Origin: Podospora pseudocomata
Lineage: Eukaryota; Ascomycota; Sordariomycetes; Sordariales; Podosporaceae
Reading direction: 5' to 3'
DNA length: 64,000 bases
NCBI RefSeq assembly: GCF_035222375.1
Contig: NC_085888.1
Location: 2,728,001-2,792,000, forward strand
Part shown: piece after piece, positions 11,592-22,620 of the stretch
Position numbering within the stretch: the stretch's first letter is position 1
How the letters are laid out: each line of letters begins with the position of its first letter
Notes under the pieces: generated by a model
What the model was told of the DNA's origin: nothing
The model's database searches: none
Seen by the model: only the letters and a program-made list of their open reading frames with translations
Position numbers and translations under genes: made by a program

Positions 11592-14574
11592 ATGGCCCCG
11601 ACCAAACCCATCGTTGAGCATACCGTCGACCGAACCCCCGAATATGAAAAGTTCCTCGAGGAGCTTCGCGACTTCCATGAGAAGCGCGGGACCCATCTTG
11701 ACCCCGAGCCCAAGATGGGAAACCTGAGTGTCGACCTGTACAAGCTGTTCAACTACATCGTGCAAAATGGTGGCTATGACAAGGTCTCGGATGAGAAGCT
11801 GATGTGGCGGAAGATGTGCGAAGGGTTGGGACTCATGCGACACAACGCCCCGGCCGACGCGTATACGTTGAAACAAATATTCTACAAGAACCTTGCCGCC
11901 TTCGAGATCAAGAAAATCCACAACAAGGAGCCTCCTCCGCCAGAGATCCTCGAATTCACGACTGCCAAGGGAGGATCGCTACTGACACGCACATTGGAGA
12001 ACTTTGTCGCAAAGGGGAGAAACGATAGGGAGGATTCTGAGGATGGAAGTACGCCGGGCAGAGAGCGTCCTGTCGCCGAGACTCCCGCATCGGGCCGCGC
12101 CTCCCGGGGCCTCAGGGAAGCTCCTGCACCGAGGGTTATTTTCCATCCCGACACCAATTCCTCACGCCAGACCCGTCACGCATCTGGAGCGCAGCAAATA
12201 GGTACCCCATCGTCCAACTCCCACTCTCACAACAACTCTGCGATTGCTCAAAATCCTGGAAACTCCCACCGTGGCGCATATGTTTTCAACCCTCCAGGGC
12301 CCGACATGAACAATCCCATCGTTCAGGGCTTTGTGCCCCAGCCTGTCCAGCAGATGCCGTTGCGTATCGTCGACACCCCCTCCAGCAACCCGGAGCTGTT
12401 TGCCAGGAAGCAACGACTCCTGAAGCAGCCGCCAGTCGCTGCCCCTAATCCGGGGATGCTTGTAAGAGCTTGTCTACCACCTGGTAAGCACTTGTTAGGA
12501 TTGTTTATGGTATTTTCGACTCTAACATTGGTTTCCAGGAGCTTTGGATGGGCCCAACATCTACGAGCGTTGTCTCTTGTCGCTTCGGTCAGGCATCCGG
12601 TCAGAACAGGCGTTTGGCTGTCATCATCTCCTCAAAATCTCACACGAGCGTGGTGATAAATACAAGTTCTCTCAGTTCTCTGGCCTCGCTGAGGGCTTGA
12701 CGGAGCTTGCTCTTAGTATTGGTGGCATGATTTACCATGTCAACTGGACAGTTTCCTACGACCCCGATTCCGACAATACCGACATTGGTGAGCTGGATGG
12801 TCTCGAGGGCACCCCAGATATCCTGGAACGAATTGCCCAGCTCAAGCGTCGGAAGGATGTCGACGACAACATTCTTCCCGCCGAATTCCGCGACCAGCTC
12901 ACGCTGGTTTTGGAGGCGACACAGACCATCCGCAACATGGTCAACATGCCGGACAATGCCTACTTTATGTCCGAGTACCCTCCAGTCAAGGACCTCCTCT
13001 GCGTGATTCTCAATTTGCCAGAACTGGAGTGCGTCGTGGAGTTGAAGCATCTCGCTCTCGAAATCGCCGAATCGATTCTCCCTTACCTTGTCCTCAGATC
13101 AGACGACCCTCTGTATCAGTCACTACTTGCGAAACTCGAGTCGGACGATCGGGGTGTGATATTGACTGCCCTGAAGGCGCTCAACAAAATCGCACTAAAC
13201 CACCCAATCGAGACGAACAGACTCGGCAATGTCCCTCCTTCGGTCCTCCAGCGTATCATGGACTGGCTTCTCCTCAACGACGAGGACCTGCTGGACATTA
13301 CCACCGATTTCCTCTACCAGTACACAGCCGTAGTCGAGAACCTTGACACAATGCTCAAGCACATCAAGATAGAGCATCTCGTCACGCACCTCGTCCGACT
13401 GCTCTCCCACGGCGCCAAGCGATCAACGCGGGAGCTGATTGTCAGCGAGGCGCGTCTTGCCTACGACCCCCCCAACGAGACGGTCGTTCCTACACCGAAG
13501 GACCTGTTGGAGAAGCTTCTTGCCATTGAAGAACCGGAGCGTTGCTACGCCTGGATCCGGTGTTTCTTTGAGGAAGACCCCGACTCCAACATCACCCAGC
13601 TTGCGATCTGGCAGGCGTACAACACGGAATTCCTCGAACCCCTCAAGCGGAAGGGCCGTAGCATGATCAGCGCGCCAGAGTTTATCAAGAGCATCACGAG
13701 CGTTTATGAATCGGCCGGGGCCCAGATTGTGCACGAGCAGGGGCCGGGAGGGCAGTCTCAGCAGAAGTACCTGATTAGGGGCATCAGGCCAAGACGGTAC
13801 CCCATCAGCCCAGACGGGAGGGGGTATTTCCAGTGTCAACTTCCTGCTCCTCATGGCAAACCCCCCGGGGGAGCCAAATGCGGCGCGTGGAATCTCACAG
13901 CAGAGAAGATGTGGGATCACATTGTTGCCGAACATTTAGGTGATAGCGTCTCCCGCACTGAAGATGGGAAGTTGGTCAACAAGGAAGGGATGTTTTCCTG
14001 CGCTTGGAACAACTGCCAGAAATTCCCCCGCCCCACAGAGATGTTCCTCGTTCAGTACATGGCTCACCTCAAAACCCACCTCCGCAGCGAGGAGATCCGA
14101 CACGCGGCCAAGCCATCGGAGATTTCTCCTTTGGCCCCACTACCGCCCCCCCCTCCGTCCCCGACCTCGACCACTAACAGATCCAGGAGTGGGAGTTTCT
14201 CTTCGTCTTCTTCAAAGTCGAGGGTTGTCAGGCCGGCGAAGACAGTAACGATTACGATTGAGGAGACGGCAAGCGCGAGGGATGAACGGAACCCGAACGC
14301 GCCGGCGCAGGCGGCGGGGGTGCCGCTTAGCGCGGTTTTGATTCTGAGGAATATTGCGCAGTATGTCCCGAGGACGGAGGGGGAGGCGGAGTTGAGGAGG
14401 AGGAAGAATGAGGGGGAGGAGGGTGAAGGTTGGAACGAGATTTTGTTTAGGCCTGTGATGGGGAGGTTGTGGGAGGTTTTTACCGAGAATAGGCTGCTGA
14501 CGCCGCATTTGGCGGGGTTGTTTGGGCTTTTGGAGGAAAGGCAGCAGGTTAGGAGGTTTGTGGTGGAGGAGTAA
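11592..14574 (+). CDS. rsc9: RSC complex subunit Rsc9 / ARID2-like (ARID-RFX-C2H2)
   Basis: Two exons, 11592-12483 and 12539-14574, give 975 aa. Order of parts: an ARID DNA-binding domain at about residues 14-110 (EYEKFLEELRDFHEKRG, LYKLFNYIVQNGGYDKV, LKQIFYKNLAAFE); a disordered stretch; a helical ARM-like region of about 330 residues (GLTELALSIGG onward); an RFX-type winged helix (AWIRCFFEEDPDSNITQLAI to QKYLIRGIRP, about 640-720); two C2H2-like fingers (C-x15-C spacing near residues 726-760, and CAWNNC-x15-H-x3-H near 783-806); then acidic/basic tail. This ARID-RFX-zinc finger order is that of animal ARID2/BAF200 and fungal Rsc9, a subunit of the RSC/PBAF nucleosome remodeller. The intron joins PPG|ALDGPNIYERC in frame. 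Secure. Confidence 0.9.
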
Positions 14575-14595
14575 GATGGAGATGATTTTTTTTTT

Positions 14596-14619
14596 GTGTG
14601 TGTGTGTGTGTGTGTGTGT
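14596..14619. repeat. (GT)12 microsatellite
   Basis: Twelve GT dinucleotides preceded by a T run, starting 21 bases after the rsc9 stop codon and therefore in its likely 3' UTR. It is a simple-sequence repeat. Confidence 0.95.
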
Positions 14620-17600
14620 CTGTGTTTGGGCGTTTCTTCATGGGAAAAAAAGATGAATTTGGGAGAAACAATGGTTTGGGTTGTTCGACGGAGACATTTC
14701 TTCCTCTTGAGGCGAGGATGGGAAGGAAATGGTGGATGGATGGATCACTGGAAGGGCTTCTTCAGGGTGGTGATTGTTCTTTCTTTCTTGTCCTAAATTT
14801 AGGATGTATCGCTTGTGGCTGAATACTGTACGATAATACCCTTTATTTCTCATCCAAGCTTCATGTGAGAGTGTGTACTAGCGTTTTTCATAGTATGGAA
14901 TGCGAATAAAATCAGTCTAAAAGATGCGGAGTGATCTCCTGAAAGATGAATTGCTATATACCTTGTGATGGTCAAACAGGAGCAACTGGGGAATGATGTA
15001 GATTCGGATTGAGTGATATCAGTCATGTAAAATTGAGAGCAGTCGCTGAAGAAAGTGAATTGCTGTATTTTATGTGAATGAGAAAGCCCTGAAGGCCAGA
15101 TATGTATGCGATCTTCCATGAGCAAGCAAGCTGGAAGGGGAAATCGAAAAAGGGGGAGGTCGATGTGTTTCTCGAGGTTAATGTGGATGAGGACCATTTG
15201 GCTGCCAGATGTGATATTCATAAAGCAACGACTCCAGAGGTTGGAGAACTCGATATTGTACATCAGACGCACACCAAATGTAACTTACGCTGAAGAGCAG
15301 TTAAAATGGTCCGCTTGGCTCCGGGCGACAGCGGCCTCGACTCCTTGGGCCAAGAGAGGAACGTTAGATTGTCGGATTTTCTGTGTGTCATGCGGCCACG
15401 ACCCGCTGTCAACGGGCTCTCCCGCTGCGACAGCAATTTTATGCAATCTGTGCAGTGGCGACGAAGAGAAAACCGGGAAAGCGGGAACATCGTGAACGTC
15501 AATGTCATGCCTGCTGCTGTGACCTGCGTGATCGATCGTGAGGGTAAGGGTTGCTGCGACCGAGACTGTGTGGTCCAAGCGTTCTGGGGTCACAAGGCGC
15601 CCCGGATTCAGGGGTCCAATGGTGGCGAGTTTGAGGCCATCGTGAGATCTGATCTGGGGTAAAAAGGCGGCGGGCTAGGCCCTTGCCGACCCAAATGGCC
15701 GGGAAATAAAAATGCGATGCTGTGGCTGACTGGCGGCGGCTCGCTTCGACCCTGCGGGAAGATTATCGTGAGCCGTTGGATGGGGCTCGCTTGGCGTTGG
15801 CGTGTCCTACGGAGCTGGCTCAAGCTGGCGGAGGTTACCCCGTACCTTTTTTTGAACGACATGCCTTGGATCGTGAGTTTTTGGGTGGTGGATTTTTGTT
15901 GGCGGTTGGTGTTAACACCACCGACTACGGAGAAAAAGACGGTGAGGGGATGAGATGAAGGGGGAGAGGGGGAGAACATGTTGCCAAACTATGGGGGGCC
16001 TTGATTTACCCTGTCTGACAGGTGGGCGTTCTTGTCGTTGCTAGTGATGAGGTGATTGATGAACCCAAACGACCGATGGGCAGACGGTCGCGGGATGGCC
16101 AACAAGCCAAATCCCCGCACCCGCGGATGAGTCCCGACTCAGGTGGGGTATCCGAAAGGTTCTGGAAGGGCTTCTTGATGGAGTTCGTCTCAGGCCAACA
16201 GAGCAGGAAAAAAAGTCCCTATCAAGATGATGCATTCAGCAACTCCGATAGGCCACAGCAAACAAGGGACACCAGGTCGTTGACGTTCTCGACTTCAGTA
16301 GTCTCGACCGAAGGATTTGACTGTGCATTACCGTTCCCCCCTCCCTTACCTAGCGTGCCTTTGCGTGGTGCAGGCGTTGATAACCATTTTTGACGCGTCA
16401 CTCGGAAGCTGCGAAAATATATGCAGAGGTATGGGTTGGGTTGTGTTGCTTGAGGGGGCTTCGTACAGCCGTGCTGCATGGCGGCTGGGCGGGGCATGCA
16501 GACGCTCATGCAACGACTGTGCTGCTTGGTTGATTCTTGCCTGCGGTTGGGTCGACGGTACCTGATGGAGGGTAGGCTTCATTTGTTTCTTGAGATACTG
16601 CTCCGAATAGCGGACCATCATAAAGGCAGAAGATCAACAATGTACCGGTTGAGATAGGAGCTGGAGCTCCCCTCCCTCACCACGAAATAGCTGACACACT
16701 AAAGTAGGTTAACACGCCTTTAAGATAGTTTATAGGCCTATAAACTATCTTTAAAGCGTGTTAACCTACTTTGGTGTTTCAATTATTTTGTGGCAAGGGT
16801 GCTCCCCTAGACAGCCTCAATTCGTGGATGCTGCCTCCTAAATCCGAAAGGCTGTGCACCGCAGGTTACGTTGCAGGTCCTCCCGAAGTGATAACCCAAC
16901 GGTCCTCCCCGTTCGGTGTCTTGGCCATATGAATCAGGTAGTTGATGGTGTAGATGTCTTTTCATCAACACTACTATCCTTGCCGATTGAGCCGGCAAGT
17001 CGAGTTTCATAGGCAACCACATGACCTAATGTCGAGATATTTTGCTGATGCATCCCGCACCTTTGGTTTCTTTTTGCCAATGGCGTGTGCGGCATGAGTT
17101 CATCATCGGCGATGGTGTTGTGTTCCTCAAATCGATCGAGCAACATGGACCTTACCACCAACAAAAAGCTCGAGCTCCAAAGTTCGGTGAGACGGTTCTT
17201 GATGCAAGGTAAGCGGTATGTGCTACTGCTCTAGAGAGGCTGCATCTCCTACTGGTAGATGTCGAGGTATCGACTGTCATGTCCAACTCATCCTGAAAAG
17301 CCCAACCACCGGTTCAGTCCCATGCAGGTCCAAGCCCAAGCTCCGATTGTGTCTCTGTTGAGTGTGGGGTCTGCGGGGCTTCTGAGGGGTAGGTCACCGC
17401 TCTGCGGAATTTTGAGTGGTGTGAAGTGTTTCGGGGGTCAATTATCTTTTGTGAATGTTTTAGTTGGTGATATCTCGGTGTAGGAAGCCCCTGGACTAGA
17501 GGATGGGTTTTCAGAAATTGGGCCCCCACGCACCACCAGAAAGTTGATGGTGTGGTTTGCCACGACGCCAATTGACCGGGGTTTCCGACCGCACTTTTTT

Positions 17601-19000
17601 TCTGCATGTAACCCCACACGATGGGTGCTGCAGCTCCATCTCCGGCAACGACGGCCACCGAGAGAATGGAGAGAAGAAGATGAAGCCGTACCAGAGGTCC
17701 GGCGTGGGCCGCATGTCTCGTATCTCAAGATAACGTGTTGCTGATCAGTTCAAAGCCAAGGCGGGTGTAAAATCCCTGCTGGGTGTGTGACACGTCTGGA
17801 CGAGCACGACGAGGTGCGTTTGGAGAGTGCCGGATGTTTGATGCTGTTGAGGGTGGGTTTTGATCGTCCAAGAGCTCCCAGGCTGGCCCTGGCACGCAGC
17901 CCTTGCCAGCCCTGTCGTCCATTTAACCTCCACTTACCTATTCTAGTTAGCGGTCGCAGCAAGCGTGGTTGAAACAACAGATGCTGTCGCAATCACTTGC
18001 CCTTTTGGAAAAGTGTCAGGACAGGCGACCTGTGACCGTCATCCGCGACCCTGACACCAGCGATTCCGCACTCTGGAGCACTGCATGTTTCCCGAGAAAT
18101 TACTGCTGGTCTTGTGACTGAATCCCAATCTTTGGGCCCACCAAATGTGCTCTCACCGCTCGAGGATCCCGCTCAGCAAATGCTCGGCCTCGAGGGGGTG
18201 GGTGGTTGCTGATTATCAGTTAGATGGTGGGCAGATAAATACCAGAGCACTGAACCACCGGAGTTGGAGGGGGACACAGACGCCAATCTCTAGCTTTCGT
18301 CCATTGTCCACCAAATCATCAGCCTCAACCGGTGAACGTCTCCAACCCAGGTACGTCCAGTGGATCTGCTACTATAAGTTTTGCCGTTGTTGAAGCCTTC
18401 GTCCAACCAACCGGTGCACTGGCGGGGCTTCCAAGTGGAGACCCACCACGTCAGGCTAAGGCCTCATCAACAATAACCTGGCATCACGCTTCTCCTGGGA
18501 ACAATAGATGAGATGGTTGCTGGTCTAGAGGGTCTAGACGAACGTCCGCAGCATGCCGCTCTGTGCCGCTCCCCGCAAAAAGACAATGCTGTGCCGCTTG
18601 TCCCTGTCTGTGGGAGGTGGGAGTGGTGGTGTGGTGGCATGTCGATATCAACCATCCATCTCTGAATCCTGGGAGAGGGCTACTGGCCGGTCGTTTCGCT
18701 GCGGAAAGACGCACGGAAACGTCGAGACCGGAAGCTTATTTTGCAGCGTTGCAGCATATACTTGGAACAGGCGCATAATCGGCACTCGCGGTTGCGACTT
18801 TGCGTGGAGAATTTGTTGCTGATCCGCAAACAACCCTCTCAGAAGAACGATCTCGACTCGCCCCTCCGCCACCCTCTTGGCCCCGCTCCCCTGACTGGTC
18901 CTTTGCCTCATCCGCCCTCCGGCCTTCCCTAGCTTCAGCCAGCACGTCACGCTCCTAGCAGAAAGACTTTTCCCCTGCTCCATCTTGTCCCATCCCATTC
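14620..19000. other. 4.4-kb stretch without a supported gene
   Basis: Many short open frames occur on both strands (for example around 15.1-15.6, 17.3-17.7 and 18.5-18.9 kb), but none shows a domain, an intron pair in register, or a biased composition. The distal part is upstream sequence of the SDR gene. The one clear structure is the 90-bp palindrome at 16692-16781. Confidence 0.55.
16692..16781. repeat. 90-bp near-perfect palindrome (fold-back)
   Basis: Two 45-base arms meet at TATAGG|CCTATA (centre 16736/16737). The inner 36 bases per arm match at 34 positions; the outward extension brings the total to about 41 of 45. Two of the four mismatched positions are C/T differences. No spacer separates the arms, so the sequence can fold into a single long hairpin or cruciform. 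It may be a miniature fold-back transposon, a replication or recombination scar, or a bidirectional terminator. I could not identify a target-site duplication. Confidence 0.85.
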
Positions 19001-19004
19001 ATCC

Positions 19005-19012
19005 TATAAATA
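19005..19012 (+). promoter_or_regulatory. TATA box of the SDR gene
   Basis: TATAAATA lies 346 bases upstream of the SDR ATG, between a GC-rich upstream region and a C/T-rich leader (19130-19330). The long leader could contain a 5' UTR intron, since a GTACAT donor occurs at 19095, but no acceptor is decisive. Confidence 0.5.
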
Positions 19013-19357
19013 ACAAGAGCCTGGCGGCCCCGTTCACGCTGTCAGGTCTTTGATTCACCAACGAGCAGTTTTGTGGTCGCTATTGAGGAGCCCAGGTACA
19101 TTTAACGTACCTTGAACCCATCAGCCGAATCTCCTTCCCCCCCCCCCAGCCTCTTCATTCACTTACACCCAACGACCCCTTTGTCTTCGTGTCAAGTGCT
19201 TCTGGCCGAACACTCGTTCGTACCTTCGTTTATTTCACTGAACCTTCGCTACCCACGTTCGCTCAAGCCACTTATTGCTTTTGAGCATTTTTTGACTTGT
19301 TCACAAAGTCTACCATACACCCACCAAAATCAGCAACAACACCACAAATCAGCAAAA

Positions 19358-20511
19358 ATGGCTTCTGCTGTTCGTGCCGCCCGCATGGCTCCGCGCCTTT
19401 CGGTCCTCGTTCGGCCCGCTGTTGCTCGCACAACCCCTTCGGTCTGCCAGCGCGCCGCCTTCTCCATCTCGGCCGGGCGCTTCAAGTCTGAGGTGATCAA
19501 GGAGACTGAGGTTCCCGTTTCTGTCTACAACCCCGACGCTAAGGGCGTCGCTTCTGGCAATGCCGACCATTTCAGCATCCCCGTCAAGCCTCGTCAGCGT
19601 GCTCCTGAGCCCGTCGTCGAGGAGGATGAGGAGGTTGTTCCCCTTGAGGAGAAGGTCTACTCTCAGCTCCCAAAGACGCTGCAGAAGATGAGCGTCCACG
19701 GCAAGGTCATCATCATCACTGGGTATGTTCAACTTGCACAACTTCGAACGATGAAGTCATAAATTACTAACAAGAAATTAGTGGTGCTCGTGGTCTTGGA
19801 AACTATATGGCCCGTGCCTGCGCTGAAGCTGGTGCCAAGGCCATTGCCATCTTCGATGCCAACCAAGAGCTCGGTGACGAGTCTGCTGCCGAGCTTCACC
19901 AGAAGACCGGCCTGCCCGTCTCCTTCTTCAAGGTTGATGTCCGTGACGGACATGCCATTGATGCCGCCGTCAAGAACGTCGTCGATCTCTACGGAACCCC
20001 TGACGTCTTGGTCAACTCTGCTGGTATCGCCGATTCCAACATTCCCGCCGAGACCTACGACCCAGCCATGTTCCGCCGTCTTATCGACATCAACCTGACT
20101 GGTTCCTTCCTCATGTCCCAGTCGGTCGGCCGTGCCATGATGGCCGCTGGCAAGCCCGGTTCCATCATCCTCGTCGCCTCTATGTCCGGCTCCATCGTCA
20201 ACTACCCACAGGAGCAGTCCTGCTACAACGCCTCCAAGGCTGGTGTCATCCAGCTCGGCAAGTCCCTCGCTGCTGAGTGGGCCAAGTACCAGATCCGCGT
20301 CAACTGCATCTCCCCCGGCTACATGGACACGGCCCTCAACAAGGTTCCCGCTCTCGACGCCCAAAAGAAGATCTGGAAGTCGTTGACTCCCCAGGACCGC
20401 CTCGGAAACGTGGATGACCTCAACGGTCTCTGCGTGTTCCTCGCATCTGACGCCTCCGGTTTCATGACCGGGTCCAACGTCATCATTGACGGTGGCTACA
20501 GTCTCTACTAA
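19358..20511 (+). CDS. mitochondrially targeted SDR, D-arabinitol/mannitol dehydrogenase-like
   Basis: Two exons, 19358-19722 and 19782-20511, give 364 aa. The start AAAAATGGC has a good fungal context; an upstream in-frame ATG at 19112 would add an unrelated Ser/Pro stretch. Residues 1-43 are Arg/Ala/Ser-rich without acids, as in a mitochondrial presequence. The classical SDR fold begins near residue 112: cofactor loop TGGARGLG (121-128, rebuilt by splicing), NSAG, the ASMSGS serine, and Y270-N-A-S-K274 as the catalytic YxxxK. The ASMSGSIVNYPQEQSCYNASKAG segment type is typical of the polyol dehydrogenase subgroup (mannitol 2-dehydrogenase, sorbose reductase, D-arabinitol 2-dehydrogenase), which use NAD(P)H on ketose/polyol pairs. 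The substrate cannot be read from sequence. The 75-residue linker between presequence and fold is long for the family. Confidence 0.85.
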
Positions 20512-22620
20512 GTTGTTGATACGACAAGAAGTAATTTGCTGCTTTTATCGGCTTCGGGATACCCTATAGACGGTTTTGGCTTTTTTTATGTTCCTCATGG
20601 GCAGCAGCAGCAAAAATTAGTGGATTCTGACAATGGCATGGGTGGACGGATGGATGGTGATTATGGGGTTTTTATCTTCATGAGCGATGGGATTTTGTTT
20701 ACTTTGGGGGCGTACAGCGATGATATTTTTGATTTTTTTCATGGGGATCTTTTTTTCTCTTTCTCACGATATGGGTGCAAACATTAAAAAGAATCGGGGG
20801 CTCATTTTTCACTGGATTCGTCTCTCTTTGTTTTTTTTAGGTTCCGGGGTATGGGGAATCCTCAATAACGGCTTAAGGTTTTAGGCTCGTTACCTAGCAA
20901 AATCGGATATCGCAAACAAAAGACTAATTAATATGAATATGGATTTATTTCCTGAATTTTTGGGGGTTTGCTCGTGATGTGGTGTCGAGGTTTTTGTTCT
21001 GGCCAATGTGCTGGCTTTTATTTCCCACGTGGTGGTTGGTGTGGTAGGTCTTTGTCTTGCTTTGTTCTAGCGAGCTTCGAGACTGATGGGAGGGAGGGAT
21101 GCACGCGTGTATGGGTCTAGAAGATCTCTGAAAAGCTTGACAAAGAATGGGAGCTAGATTCGGGAGTTGCCGAGGTTCTTTTTCATTATCAATGATATAT
21201 GCTTCTCAGTCGATTTAGCAAGAGGTTCTAGTCTGGGAGACAGACCGTGGAGGAAGGGTGGTGGAGTGTTTAAAATGTATTGTGTGTGTGTAACAACATT
21301 TCACAAATATGAGAGATTTGTTAGACTTGATCTGATTATTCACAGTTAGCCCTTTGTGACGACTGGAACAAACGATTGTTTGGTCTTGTCGAATTGATGG
21401 CTTGACTTTGCTTCTTCTTTATCAGTATTCCACCCCCTGAATAGACTCCATAGCCAAGGCATATAGGCATATATCTCCATCTCATCCAAACTACCCACCC
21501 ACCCACCACAAGCAAATCACATGCTCATGCCAAAGTCAGGTAGTACAAAACTCCGTTTGTTGCTGTTCGCGCCTTTTATGTGAATGATCGTTGGTTGGTA
21601 GGCCGATTCACAGGGTGGCTTCGAGCCCCCCACGTCCGCTCTTCACTCGTTGTTGCTGTTGGGCATCACCGCCTCATCACTAGGTAGTTATACCATTTCG
21701 CTACCTACCACTGTATTTAGTTTCATCAACTAATACCTTTTACAACCGCAGGGATAGAAAAAATCTTATAGTTAAAAGTTAGAAAGAGATTCAGCTCTCT
21801 CCCCTACTCATTTTCATGCCAAACAGGAGAGGAAGCCCTAACGTGCATTTCATACAGCTCAATCAGCTCTTGCTTCAGCAAGCCCCAACCATCCATTCCA
21901 TGCCATAGATATATATACACAAAAACGCCCACCGACATAAGAAACGCAAGCACTGTAGGTGCCTCAAGCATGATCATAATTTTGCGATTGGTGTAACACC
22001 GTCCTTCCCCCGCCCAAACCCCAAGCATGGGCCCCCATTCCCTTCTTACAAAACACCATCGAAAAGACCTCGCCAACTCCCCTTAACCTCTCACCAAAAC
22101 CCCTCATGATCAAAGTCAAAAAGTAGAAAGAAGCATCTGATAAAACTGGCCTTTTGTAAAATTTAAGCAAAACATATCCCTCTGCTTTGCCTTTCATCCT
22201 TCGTCCATAAACCAGCTATAGCACTATCTCCCCCAACCAAAACTACCAACCAAACTCCCTTGCAAAAACCCCACTAAACAACAGCCCAAGTAGAAAGCAA
22301 AAAAAAAACCAAAAAAAAAAAAACCGCTAAATTTGAATAGTATGATATGTCTTTTTCCTCAAGACACAAAAGATCATAGTAAGTAAATAAATCCCACCGC
22401 TTCCCCCACGCCCCAACCCCCAACCCCCCATCCACCCTGTTTAGATCCAACCAAAACATCACAAGTACATTTCAGTACAACATAGTAGTAAGTAATAGTA
22501 AGAGAAAAACAAACAAACAACTCGCTCGGTGAAAAAAAGTGTCTGTCTGGCTCCGCTTAGCCATGTGATGATGTCTGTGTGATCCGGTGAAAAGAAAATC
22601 CCACATCAGAGATAAATCAT
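20512..22620. other. 2.1-kb convergent intergenic region
   Basis: Lies between the 3' ends of the SDR and ste20 genes. T-rich after the SDR gene (probable 3' UTR) and A/C-rich toward ste20, with an interrupted poly(A) tract at about 22300-22323. Open frames here are short and featureless. No tRNA or repeat was identified. Confidence 0.5.

Noticed and set aside
12004-12201. Alternative + strand frame inside rsc9 exon 1
   Set aside because: Shadow of the disordered linker coding sequence; the main frame runs on unbroken to the intron.
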